Assembly: GCA_026706395.1 (NCBI GenBank)
Contig: JAPOYU010000098.1
Location: 3,587 to 47,833 of the forward strand
Length of the DNA stretch: 44,247 nt
Reading direction: 5' to 3'
Origin: Chloroflexota bacterium
GTDB lineage: Bacteria > Chloroflexota > Anaerolineae > Aggregatilineales > Phototrophicaceae
The notes beneath the pieces were generated by a model. The model was not told the DNA's origin and searched no databases. It worked only from the letters and a program-made list of their open reading frames with translations. Numbering within the stretch: the stretch's first letter is position 1; each line of letters opens with the position of its first letter. The translations under genes and the position numbers were made by a program. Shown in pieces: positions 26,114 to 33,696 of this stretch.

Positions 26114-26195
26114 AATCGCTCCTAATTCCTCGCCACATTTGGTCAATTTCAACTCGCAGACTATACCCTATTCCTAAGTCCATAACACCACAATG

Positions 26196-26226
26196 TCTTT
26201 CTCTGTGTACTCGGTGGTAAAAATCT
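26196..26226 (+). repeat. dispersed CTCTGTGTACTCGGTGGTAAAA repeat upstream of rpiA
   Basis: CTCTGTGTACTCGGTGGTAAAA ends about 30 bases before the rpiA ATG. The same unit precedes the cupin gene (27115-27138) and the iolB gene (32655-32680). Confidence 0.7.
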
Positions 26227-26240
26227 CCCAGCTGGTATCG

Positions 26241-26246
26241 TATAAT
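26241..26246 (+). promoter_or_regulatory. perfect TATAAT -10 box 7 bases before the rpiA start
   Basis: TATAAT at 26241-26246 is followed by GTGCGCT and the ATG at 26254. Transcription would begin at or next to the start codon, giving a leaderless mRNA. No good -35 box is seen; the repeat copy occupies that position. Confidence 0.5.
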
Positions 26247-26253
26247 GTGCGCT

Positions 26254-26940
26254 ATGAACATCCAGACCCTCAAACAGCAAGCTGGCGAATACGCCGCCCA
26301 GTTCCTCCAATCCGGCATGATCATCGGGCTCGGCAGCGGCAGCACCGCCATCTTCGCCACCCGCCGCATCGCCCAGCGCCTCCAAAGCGGCGACCTGCGC
26401 GATATCCTCGCCGTCCCTACCTCCCTCGCCACCGAAGCGGCCGCCATCCAGCTCGGCATCCCGCTGACGACCCTCGCCGACCAGCCCCGCATCGACATCA
26501 CCATCGACGGCGCCGACGAAGTCGATCCCGAATTCAATCTCATCAAGGGCGGCGGCGGCGCGCATCTCCGCGAGAAAATCGTCGCCCAAGCCACCGAGCG
26601 CCTCGTCATCGTCGTGGACGATTCCAAACTCGTCGACCAGCTCGGAACGACCTGGCCCGTGCCGGTCGAGGTCATCCCCTTCGGCTGGGAGTCACAAGCC
26701 GCCTATTTGAGATCCCTCGGCGCGATGCCCAAACTGCGCATGAAAGGCGACCAGCCCTACCAGACCGACCAGGGCAATATCATCCTCGACAGCGACTTGG
26801 GCCCCATCCCCGACCCCGCCGCTCTCGCCCGCAAAATCAGATCCCGCGCCGGCATCGTCGAACACGGCCTCTTCATCGGCATGACGCGCGATGTCGTGGT
26901 TGCAGGCGAATCCGGACTCCGCCACCTGCGGCAAAGCTAA
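26254..26940 (+). CDS. rpiA: ribose-5-phosphate isomerase A
   Basis: 228 residues. It interconverts ribose-5-phosphate and ribulose-5-phosphate in the pentose phosphate pathway. Signature motifs are GLGSGSTA near residue 26, the active-site DGADEVDPE near 85 and KGGGGAHLREK near 98, where the catalytic Glu lies. FIGMTRDVVVAG closes the protein as usual. Start ATG 26254 is preferred over the upstream GTG 26245 because family proteins begin a few residues before KQQAG, and because the -10 box leaves no room for a leader. It links the arabinose and other pentose routes in this window to central metabolism. Confidence 0.95.
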   Translation: MNIQTLKQQAGEYAAQFLQSGMIIGLGSGSTAIFATRRIAQRLQSGDLRDILAVPTSLATEAAAIQLGIPLTTLADQPRIDITIDGADEVDPEFNLIKGGGGAHLREKIVAQATERLVIVVDDSKLVDQLGTTWPVPVEVIPFGWESQAAYLRSLGAMPKLRMKGDQPYQTDQGNIILDSDLGPIPDPAALARKIRSRAGIVEHGLFIGMTRDVVVAGESGLRHLRQS

Positions 26941-27084
26941 ACGTGTAGATGCGACCCAAGGATCGCCCAATGCGCTTATGAATTTCGTTTCAGGCGACTC
27001 ATAAAGTCACCCTTACATATTGCGTTTGAATGGGTAGGTTAATCTCGGTGAGCCAACTCGAAACTTGGATGTAGCCGTGGTCAA

Positions 27085-27140
27085 ATCCTTTTGTGTCTTT
27101 GTGGTCGAAAAACCCTCTCGGTGTACTCGGTGGTAAAATC
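27085..27140 (+). repeat. double copy of the dispersed CTTTGTGG / CTCGGTGGT repeat
   Basis: Two units in tandem: TTTTGTGTCTTTGTGGTCG, then CTCTCGGTGTACTCGGTGGTAAAA. They end about 22 bases before the cupin ATG. The rest of the 26941-27084 gap shows nothing recognisable. Confidence 0.65.
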
Positions 27141-27161
27141 ATTCCAAAAAAGGAAACCCAC

Positions 27162-27623
27162 ATGACCGACAAACCCAACTGGCGCGATAACGGCGTCCGC
27201 ATCGTCCGGGCCGGCGAACTCGATTCCAACACCCCCCAAACCCCCGGCATGACCCGCGCCGCCGCCATCAACCACGCCAAAGCCGGCGCGGAGAAACTCT
27301 GGGCCGGCACCGTCAACATCCAGCCCGACGCCAAAACCGGCGCCCACCACCACGGCCAGCTCGAAAGCGTCATCTACGTCCTCAAGGGGCGCGCCCGCAT
27401 GCGCTGGGGCGATAACCTGGAATACGTCGCCGAGGCCCGCGCCGGCGACTTCATCTATGTGCCGCCCTACGTGCCCCACCAGGAAATCAACGCCGACCCG
27501 AACCAGCCCCTCGAATGCATCCTCGTCCGGAGCGACCAGGAAGCCATCGTCGTCAACCTCGATATCGAACCGGCCGAAATCTCCGAGACCATCTGGATCG
27601 GCCCCAACCACCCGGCGCAATAG
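27162..27623 (+). CDS. small cupin-domain protein
   Basis: 153 residues from ATG 27162, with AAAGGA upstream. The cupin motif 1 is TGAHHHGQLESVIYVLKG (two His plus Glu region) and motif 2 is AGDFIYVPPYVPHQEIN, ending in the third metal His. A single double-stranded beta-helix domain is present, so it is probably a metal-binding isomerase, dioxygenase or sugar-binding protein. Relatives of this size are often annotated only as cupin. It is convergent with the P450 gene, separated by a G-rich repeat that may end transcription from both sides. Confidence 0.88.
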   Translation: MTDKPNWRDNGVRIVRAGELDSNTPQTPGMTRAAAINHAKAGAEKLWAGTVNIQPDAKTGAHHHGQLESVIYVLKGRARMRWGDNLEYVAEARAGDFIYVPPYVPHQEINADPNQPLECILVRSDQEAIVVNLDIEPAEISETIWIGPNHPAQ

Positions 27624-27655
27624 GGAGGCTCTACCGGCTGTTGCTTACGATTGAG

Positions 27656-27719
27656 GCCCCTCCCTCTTTATGGGATGCCCGCCATAGAGATGGCGGGAGG
27701 GGATTGGGGTGGGGGGCTG
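27656..27719 (+). repeat. G-rich palindromic repeat between convergent genes
   Basis: Best-preserved copy of the element: CCCTCCCTCTTTATGGG, inner palindrome GCCCGCCATAGAGATGGCGGG, then GGGGTGGGGGG. It ends one base before the P450 stop codon. Between two convergent genes its strong hairpin could act as a bidirectional terminator. Confidence 0.8.
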
Positions 27720-28958
27720 CTACCACGTCACCCGCAGCGCAACCGGACCGCGAAAGGAGATATTCCGCGTATACTCGATGGCCTGCCCATCTACCAGCCG
27801 CAACCCGGGCAACTCCCGCGCCAGCGTCTCCAGCAATATCGCCATCTCCAGCCGAGCCAGCGGCGCGCCGACGCAGTAGTGGATGCCGTAGCCGAAAGCC
27901 AGTTGGTCCTTGAGATTGCCGCGCTCCATCACGATCTCGTCCGGCTCGGGGAAAACCGCCTCATCGCGATTGGCCGAGTTGAGCATCAGCAGCAGGTTCG
28001 CCCCCGCCGGTATCTCGACGCCGTTGATCACGCTCGCCTTCACCGCCAGCCGCCGCCAGGCGCAGACCGATGGATCGTAACGCATCATCTCCTCCAGCGC
28101 CCCCGGGATGCGCTTCGGCGCCTCGCGCAGCGCCTCCCAATGCGCCCGCTCTGTCAGCAGGTGCAGCAAGGCGTTGTTGATCTGCGCCGTGGTCGTCTCA
28201 TGCCCGGCCACCAGCAGCGTGATCATGCAGCTGGCGATCTCGTTCAAGGTCAGCACCGCGTCATCGCCCGCCCGCAGGCGGATCAGGTCGCTGGTCAAGT
28301 CATCCTGCGGCGCGCGCTCCTTCTCCGCCACCAGCGCGACCACATAGCGCCAGAAAGGCACCAGGTTCCGCGTCATCTCGATCTGCTCATCCGCCGTCGG
28401 CCGCCCGTAATACAGCTTGATGCGGTTGCCCGCCCAGGCCTTCACCCGCGGCACATCGCCGGCGGGCACGCCCAGCACATGGAAGAGCACATAAGCCGGA
28501 TACTCGTAAGTCAGCGCCGCCACGATATCAACCGGCGCCTTGTCCTTGATGCGGCCGACCCCCCGCTCGGCAATCTGTCGAATCGCCGGCGCGAAGCTCT
28601 TCATCCGCCGCGGACTGAACAAGCGGTTGACCAGAGCGCGGATCCGCGTGTGCCCCGGCGGCACATTGTTCGAAAGCACCGGCTCCGGAGTGTAATCGCC
28701 GACGGCGAGCATCTCCTGGACTGCAGCGGAGAAAGGCGCTATCGGACTGATGGTGTTGGCGGCGGTGTAGGTCTCGTGGTTGCGCAAGATCGCCTTGACG
28801 TCCTCGTAACGGGTGACCACCCAGTAGTCAATCGCCGGGCTGTAGAAGACCGGCCGCTCCCCCCGCGCCCGCGCCAGCAGCGGAAAGGGATCGCTCAGGT
28901 CAAGCGGGTCGAAATCGGCGCTGAAATCTTGATAAGGGCAGGGGACGTCAGAAATCAT
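27720..28958 (-). CDS. cytochrome P450
   Basis: 412 residues, normal bacterial length. The haem-binding loop is FGYGIHYCVG with the proximal ligand C362. The I-helix oxygen-activation motif AGHETTT is near residue 240. The ExxR motif is in LEEMMRYDP preceded by E-A-P-K-R, and the PxDEIVMERGN segment follows. These P450s are soluble monooxygenases that need ferredoxin partners, none of which is seen here. Start ATG 28958; the ribosome site is weak. The stop lies at the edge of the G-rich repeat. The substrate is unknown. Confidence 0.93.
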   Translation of the reverse strand: MISDVPCPYQDFSADFDPLDLSDPFPLLARARGERPVFYSPAIDYWVVTRYEDVKAILRNHETYTAANTISPIAPFSAAVQEMLAVGDYTPEPVLSNNVPPGHTRIRALVNRLFSPRRMKSFAPAIRQIAERGVGRIKDKAPVDIVAALTYEYPAYVLFHVLGVPAGDVPRVKAWAGNRIKLYYGRPTADEQIEMTRNLVPFWRYVVALVAEKERAPQDDLTSDLIRLRAGDDAVLTLNEIASCMITLLVAGHETTTAQINNALLHLLTERAHWEALREAPKRIPGALEEMMRYDPSVCAWRRLAVKASVINGVEIPAGANLLLMLNSANRDEAVFPEPDEIVMERGNLKDQLAFGYGIHYCVGAPLARLEMAILLETLARELPGLRLVDGQAIEYTRNISFRGPVALRVTW

Positions 28959-29033
28959 GTCACACAGTTTACATCCCCAGCGTGCGGGTCACGCTGGCGA
29001 TTGAATCAGGCGCCGGGCGCTCGGGAGTGGAAG

Positions 29034-29369
29034 TCACTGCTCAGCCTCAAGCGCCAACTGACGAATCTCGGCGGTGCTGATATCGGTGTCGTCGGTTTTG
29101 GAATAGATGGTGAGCAAGGTGACGCGGTCGCTGAACTGCGCATAATAGATCACACGGAAGCCGCCGCTCTTGCCGCGCCCAGCCGCGCGATTGGGCAGGC
29201 GTACTTTGTAGACGGTGTAGCCGATGCGCGGGATGCGCTGGCCGGGTCGCTGATCCCGTTCAAGCTGGTCAATCAGGGTATCGACCGTATCAATAGTCCT
29301 GGGATATTTGCGCTCAAGCCGATCAAGCGTCTTGTCAAATCGTGGATGATAGCTAACCGTGGTCGGCAT
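29034..29369 (-). CDS. RelE/ParE-family type II toxin
   Basis: 111 residues from ATG 29369. The fold signature is YHPRFDKTLDRLERKYPRTI at the N-terminus, KVRLPN-x-GRGKSGGFRVIYYAQ in the middle and LLTIYSKTDDTDISTAE near the end, as in RelE/HigB mRNA interferases (GGxRviY then YsKsekxdis). Such toxins cut mRNA at the ribosome. Its start lies inside the upstream antitoxin gene (17-base overlap), a standard coupled toxin-antitoxin arrangement with the antitoxin first. Confidence 0.8.
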   Translation of the reverse strand: MPTTVSYHPRFDKTLDRLERKYPRTIDTVDTLIDQLERDQRPGQRIPRIGYTVYKVRLPNRAAGRGKSGGFRVIYYAQFSDRVTLLTIYSKTDDTDISTAEIRQLALEAEQ

Positions 29370-29559
29370 CGCCGTAAATTCTTCGACGCATCGCTTCAAG
29401 ACTCTCTCGCGCTGGCATCATTTTCTTGCCGGCCATCACATCCCGCAAGGCGATGCGCAAGTCTTCGAGCAGTTCTTCTTTCGTCGGCTCGCGGTCGTCA
29501 TCTTCCTCGGGCGCCGGCTTCGCTTGAGCCAAAGTCGGATTCAGTTTGTCGGGATTCAT
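29353..29559 (-). CDS. antitoxin partner of the RelE-type toxin
   Basis: 68 residues from ATG 29559, with AGGAGG 7 bases upstream. The protein is acidic in the middle (APEEDDDREPTKEELLEDLR) and ends in a helical segment MPARESLEAMRRRIYGDADH. I do not recognise a DNA-binding domain by name. The assignment as antitoxin comes from size, charge, order and the 17-base overlap with the toxin gene. It is divergent from iolG, so the 115-base spacer holds promoters for both. Confidence 0.65.
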   Translation of the reverse strand: MNPDKLNPTLAQAKPAPEEDDDREPTKEELLEDLRIALRDVMAGKKMMPARESLEAMRRRIYGDADHG

Positions 29560-29674
29560 AGCCTGCCTCCTGAATCGTCCCCGACAATTGTAGCGCAAGC
29601 AGGCCGCGCTATTCAATAATAAGGCGAGATTCGTTATGATAAGCGCCATTATCCGGATGTCGCTGGGGGCAAGC

Positions 29675-30685
29675 ATGACGATCAAACTGGGCATCATCGG
29701 CGCGGGGCGCATCGGCCGCCTCCACGCCAATACGCTGACGACACGCGTCCCCGGTGCGCAGGCCGTCGCCATCGCCGATATCTTCGAGGACTCGGCCAAA
29801 TCCGCCGCCGTCGATTACGGCATCCCCGATTACACAGCCGACCCGGCCGAGATCATCAACAGCGGCGACATCGACGCGGTCGTCATCTGCTCCTCGACCG
29901 ACACGCACTGCCGCTTCATCACCGAGGCCGCGCGGGCCGGCAAACAGATCTTCTGCGAAAAGCCCATCGCCTTCGACCTGGCCGAGATTGACGCGGCGCT
30001 GGCCGCCGTCGCCGAGGCCGGCGTGCAGCTGCAGATCGGCTTTAACCGCCGCTTCGACAGCAATCACGCCCGCATCAAGCAGGCCATCGAGGGCGGCGAA
30101 ATCGGCGAGCCACATACGTTGACGATCATCAGCCGCGATCCCGCGCCGCCGCCGATCGATTACATCAAGGTCTCCGGCGGCTTGATGATGGACATGATGA
30201 TCCACGACTTCGATATGTGCCGCTTCCTGCTGGGCGATGCCGAAGAGATCTTCGCCCTGGCTGATGTCATGGTGGACCCAGCTATCGGCGAGGCGGGCGA
30301 CATCGACACCGCCAAGGTGATGCTTCGCTTCGAGAACGGCGCCATCGGCACGATTGAGAACAGCCGGCAGGCGGTCTATGGCTACGACCAGCGCGTCGAG
30401 GTCTTCGGCAGCCGCGGCGCGGCCAGCAGCGGCAACTGGCATCCCAACGCCGTCACCATCAGCGATGCCTCCAACGTCCGCCGCGACCTGCCGCTGCATT
30501 TCTTCATCGAGCGCTATATGGACAGCTACGTCGCCGAGATGATTGCTTTCGTCGAGGCGCTCACAAAGGGCGGAACCGTGCCGGTGGTCGGCAACGACGG
30601 GCGCGTTCCGGTGCTGATGGCGATGGCGGGCATGCGCTCCATCGCCGAGAAGCGGCCCGTTCGGCTTGATGAGGTAGAGGTGTGA
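29675..30685 (+). CDS. iolG: inositol 2-dehydrogenase-like Gfo/Idh/MocA oxidoreductase
   Basis: 336 residues from ATG 29675, with GGGGG upstream. The NAD motif GAGRIG is at 9-14, the catalytic lysine is K96 in CEKPI, and the D173-x3-H177 pair (DMMIHDFD) matches Asp172/His176 of Bacillus IolG. IGFNRRFD and VSGGLMMDM are also typical. It oxidises myo-inositol to scyllo-inosose, the first step of inositol breakdown. iolC follows after two G-rich repeats, and iolB and iolD lie downstream on the same strand. An upstream ATG at 29636 would add 13 hydrophobic residues that the family lacks. Confidence 0.9.
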   Translation: MTIKLGIIGAGRIGRLHANTLTTRVPGAQAVAIADIFEDSAKSAAVDYGIPDYTADPAEIINSGDIDAVVICSSTDTHCRFITEAARAGKQIFCEKPIAFDLAEIDAALAAVAEAGVQLQIGFNRRFDSNHARIKQAIEGGEIGEPHTLTIISRDPAPPPIDYIKVSGGLMMDMMIHDFDMCRFLLGDAEEIFALADVMVDPAIGEAGDIDTAKVMLRFENGAIGTIENSRQAVYGYDQRVEVFGSRGAASSGNWHPNAVTISDASNVRRDLPLHFFIERYMDSYVAEMIAFVEALTKGGTVPVVGNDGRVPVLMAMAGMRSIAEKRPVRLDEVEV

Positions 30686-30836
30686 CGATGAGGAAATATC
30701 GCTTTTCTAACCCCACCCCTAGCCCCTCTCCGAAGCATCAAGGAGGGGAATCCAATCGTCGAGCGCGACCTGTCAATAGCTCAGGCAAGTCTCCCCCATT
30801 GCAATGGGGGAGATTTAGAGGGGGTTGGAATCACGC
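30686..30836 (+). repeat. two G-rich repeat copies between iolG and iolC
   Basis: One element at about 30709-30752 (CCCCACCCCTAGCCCCTCTCC and GGAGGGG) and another at 30791-30827 (CTCCCCCATTGCAATGGGGGAG then GGGGG). The second shares its ATTGCAAT core with the copy at 20794. Together they fill the space between the two iol genes. Confidence 0.7.
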
Positions 30837-31850
30837 ATGAGCAAAACATACGACTCCCTGCACATGGGGCGCAGTTCCATCGACCTCTACTCCAACGACA
30901 TCGGCGCGCCCTTCGTCGAGATCGAAAGCTACGCGGCTTACATCGGCGGTTCGCCCACGAACATCAGCGTCGGCGGGAAACGGCTGGGGCTTAACACGGC
31001 GCTGCTGACCGCCGTCGGCGCTGACCCGGTCGGCGACTTCATCCTGCACTTTCTCGATAACGAGGGCGTCGAGACGCGCTTCATCCCGCGCAAGCCGGAG
31101 CACCGCACCGCCGCCGCCGTGCTGGGCATCGAACCGCCGGACAAGTTCCCCCTGGTCTTCTACCGCGATAATTGCGCCGATATCAACCTCAACATCGATG
31201 ATGTGCTGGCGGCGCCGGTGACGGATTGCCGGGTCTTTCAGTTCGCCGGCACCAACCTCAGCCGGGAGCCGAGCCGCAGCGCAACCATGCTGGCCGCGGA
31301 ACTGGCGCGAGCAGCCGGCGCGAAGGTGATCTTCGATGTCGATTTCCGCCCCGATCAATGGCATGATGTGCGCGCCTTTGGCGTGGTGGCGCGGGGCGTC
31401 CTGCGCCTGGTCGATGTCGTCATCGGCACCGAAGACGAGATCAACGCGGCCATGCTCAGCGATGTCGCGCAGATGAGTCTGACGCATTCCCAAGTCTCCG
31501 ATACCAAAGTCGCCGGCGATACGCGGGGCGCTATCGAATTCATGCTGGCTATGGGACCGGAAGCGGTGGTCGAGAAGATCGGACCGGAAGGCGCGCGCAT
31601 CCACCTGCGGGACGGCGAAATCATCGACGCGCCCGGCTTCCCGGTGGAAGTGACCAACATCCTGGGCGCGGGCGATGCCTTCGGCGGCGGCTTCATCTAC
31701 GGGCTGGTCAAAGGCTGGGGCTGGTACAAGGCGGCGCGGCTGGGCAATGCTTGCGGCGCAATCGTCGTCACCGAGCACGGCTGCGCCAATTTCATGCCGA
31801 CAATGCCGGAAGTTGAAGCTTTCGTCGCGCCCTACGGCGGGCTGGATTGA
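30837..31850 (+). CDS. iolC: 5-dehydro-2-deoxygluconokinase
   Basis: 337 residues of the PfkB sugar-kinase family. It phosphorylates 2-deoxy-5-keto-gluconate in inositol breakdown. The first PfkB signature region is YIGGSPTNISVGGKRLG near 33-50, with VGADPVGDFI following. IolC-type features are FVEIESYAAYIGGSPTN and DVDFRPDQW. The catalytic loop is NILGAGDAFGGGF with the base Asp. Start ATG 30837 follows directly on a G-rich repeat; the GGGGGTTGGAATCACGC leader may serve as a ribosome site. Confidence 0.92.
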   Translation: MSKTYDSLHMGRSSIDLYSNDIGAPFVEIESYAAYIGGSPTNISVGGKRLGLNTALLTAVGADPVGDFILHFLDNEGVETRFIPRKPEHRTAAAVLGIEPPDKFPLVFYRDNCADINLNIDDVLAAPVTDCRVFQFAGTNLSREPSRSATMLAAELARAAGAKVIFDVDFRPDQWHDVRAFGVVARGVLRLVDVVIGTEDEINAAMLSDVAQMSLTHSQVSDTKVAGDTRGAIEFMLAMGPEAVVEKIGPEGARIHLRDGEIIDAPGFPVEVTNILGAGDAFGGGFIYGLVKGWGWYKAARLGNACGAIVVTEHGCANFMPTMPEVEAFVAPYGGLD

Positions 31851-31857
31851 GGGGGCA

Positions 31858-31922
31858 ACCCCATCCCCTAACCCCTTCCCGCCATCTCTATGGCGGGCAT
31901 CCAGCAGGCTAAGGAAGGGGAA
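31858..31922 (-). repeat. G-rich palindromic repeat, reverse orientation
   Basis: Reverse-complement arrangement of the 27656 copy: CCCCATCCCC, CCCTTCCCGCCATCTCTATGGCGGGCATC, GGAAGGGG. It lies between iolC and the ClbS/DfsB-like gene. Confidence 0.75.
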
Positions 31923-31959
31923 CTGACAGTGGACTGCGGATGCTGAATAGAGAAAAAAC

Positions 31960-32478
31960 ATGGTAACCGAGACGAACGAAGACGGCTGGATCACCTATAT
32001 GAGCGGCGACGACCTGCTGGAGCGCGCCCGGCGGGAACGCGCCGAGTTGGAAGCGCTGTGGCTGGGGCTGGACAACGCCGAGATGACGCGCCGGCCGGGA
32101 CCGCATCCCGAATGGTCGGTCAAAGACATCATCGCCCACATCACCTGGTGGGAGCAATCCATGACCAACTGGGTCTCGCGCGCTTTGACCGGCGAGATGC
32201 TGGCGCGGACGGAAACCACCGATGAAGTCAACGCCCGCGTCTTCGAGGACAACCGCGACCTGCCGTTGAATACCGTGCTTGAAATGTTCGGAGCCAGCTT
32301 CCCGCCATTGGAGAACCTGCTGCTGCGGATGACCGACGACGAAATCAACGATCCGGAAGTCGCCGACATTCGCGGGATGCCGCTGCTCTATTTTCTGGTG
32401 GGCAACACCTTCGCCCACTACGCCGATCATGTTGACGACCTGCGCGCTTATGCCGAACGTGTTCGTATGAATGACTGA
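31960..32478 (+). CDS. ClbS/DfsB (DinB-like) four-helix-bundle protein
   Basis: 172 residues from ATG 31960. The helical pattern and EWSVKDIIAHITWWEQSM near residue 50, together with HYADHVDDLRAY at the end, match the ClbS/DfsB branch of the DinB superfamily, with the His residues expected at the metal site. Members are small stress- or resistance-linked proteins; ClbS opens the colibactin cyclopropane ring. Its place within the iol cluster suggests insertion, not a role in inositol breakdown. Confidence 0.8.
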   Translation: MVTETNEDGWITYMSGDDLLERARRERAELEALWLGLDNAEMTRRPGPHPEWSVKDIIAHITWWEQSMTNWVSRALTGEMLARTETTDEVNARVFEDNRDLPLNTVLEMFGASFPPLENLLLRMTDDEINDPEVADIRGMPLLYFLVGNTFAHYADHVDDLRAYAERVRMND

Positions 32479-32762
32479 ACCACAGAGGACACAGAAGTAA
32501 GACCAAGTAAGTCATGGGAAAATAAGCCACCGAGTACACCGAGGAAAAAAGAGGACACCGAGTAAAGCTGTTTAGGAAAATATGGCAGCAAGAGTTCGCG
32601 GCATAAATTGCGTGAGCGTCGAACCAATATTAAAACCTCTGTGCCCTCAAAATTACTCTGTGTACTCGGTGGCAAAAAAACAGTCATTGAGACAGGATTT
32701 GCTTTACTTTCTTTGATCTACAGAGGACAGAGATTCCAAACAAAGCACAATGGGGGATCGAT
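32479..32762. repeat. inverted cluster of CTCTGTG / CTCGGTGGT repeats
   Basis: Reverse-oriented units occupy about 32479-32565 (ACCACAGAGGACACAGAAG and CCACCGAGTACACCGAGG) and forward units about 32634-32680 (CTCTGTGCCCTC and CTCTGTGTACTCGGTGGC). The 13-base arms CCACCGAGTACAC (32527-32539) and GTGTACTCGGTGG (32660-32672) are perfect inverted repeats about 120 bases apart. No gene is visible between them. The 284 bases precede iolB. Confidence 0.7.
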
Positions 32763-33644
32763 ATGCAATACACATCAGAAACCATGCTGGTCAAATCCAA
32801 AGACAGCGGGGGTTCGGGCATCTTCGCTGAGATCAGCGCCGGGCAAGCCGGCTGGGAGTATCTCAACATGGCGGCCATGCGCCTGCGCCGGGGCGAGAGC
32901 TTCAGCGTCGAAACGCGCGAGCATGAAAACGCCACGGTCATCCTCGGCGGAACTTGCGACATCGTCACGTCCGATGGCGAGTTTGCGAACGTCGGACGGC
33001 GTCCCGATGTCTTCAGCGGCATGCCCTGGGCCCTGTATATGTCGCGGCGCAAGCAATTCACAATCACCGCGACCAGCGACAGGCTGGAATTCGCCTCCTG
33101 CTGGGTGCCGACCGATCAGGATTTTCCCACCCAACTGGTCAGTCCCGCCATGAGCGAGATCGAACTGCGCGGCGGCGGCAACGCCTCGCGGCAGATCAAC
33201 GGCATCCTCCCGCCCGGCTTCAACTGCCATCGCATCGTCGCCGTCGAGGTCTATACGCCCTCGGGCAACTGGTCCAGCTATCCGCCGCACAAACACGACG
33301 TGCATGTCGAAGACGAAGCGGGCAACTTGCTGGAAGCCGACCTGGAAGAGATCTACTTCTACAAGATCGATCATCCAGGCGGCTATGCCTACCAGCGCGT
33401 CTACAATGACGACCGCAGCATCGACGGGGTGATGATGGCGGGGAATCACGATACCGTGCTGGTGCCGGAGGGCTACCATCCAGTCGTCAGCGCGCATGGC
33501 TACACGACCTACTATCTGAACTTCCTGGCCGGCAGCGCCCAGTCGCTGGCGAACAGCGATGATCCGGCGTATAGCTGGGTGCAGGGGACCTGGACCTTTG
33601 TGGATCCCAGGCTGCCGCTTGTGCATCACGGCATGGAGGGCTAG
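32763..33644 (+). CDS. iolB: 5-deoxy-glucuronate isomerase
   Basis: 293 residues, a bicupin enzyme that converts 5-deoxy-glucuronate to 2-deoxy-5-keto-gluconate. The C-terminal half has the family core: SGNWSSYPPHKHDVH with metal His residues near 175, LEEIYFYKID with the metal Glu, GYAYQRVYNDDRSIDG, and VLVPEGYHPVVSAHGY with the last His. Length is close to Bacillus IolB (about 270). Start ATG 32763 follows the repeat cluster; no clear Shine-Dalgarno is seen other than GGGGGATCGAT. Confidence 0.93.
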   Translation: MQYTSETMLVKSKDSGGSGIFAEISAGQAGWEYLNMAAMRLRRGESFSVETREHENATVILGGTCDIVTSDGEFANVGRRPDVFSGMPWALYMSRRKQFTITATSDRLEFASCWVPTDQDFPTQLVSPAMSEIELRGGGNASRQINGILPPGFNCHRIVAVEVYTPSGNWSSYPPHKHDVHVEDEAGNLLEADLEEIYFYKIDHPGGYAYQRVYNDDRSIDGVMMAGNHDTVLVPEGYHPVVSAHGYTTYYLNFLAGSAQSLANSDDPAYSWVQGTWTFVDPRLPLVHHGMEG

Positions 33645-33651
33645 GACTAAG

Positions 33652-33695
33652 CTCCCCCTCCCTCATTTTGGGGGAGGGGGCTGGGGGGTGGGGGC
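33652..33695 (+). repeat. G-rich repeat abutting the ATPase start
   Basis: CCCCCTCCCTCATTTTGGGGGAGGGGG followed by a TGGGGGGTGGGGG tail. It ends 1 base before the ATG at 33697 and probably supplies the only purine-rich ribosome site for the ATPase. Confidence 0.75.
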
Positions 33696-33696
33696 T

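Noticed and set aside
27651..29561. 636-codon plus-strand open frame
   Set aside because: It runs across the antisense of the P450 and toxin genes and through a repeat; no domain is visible.
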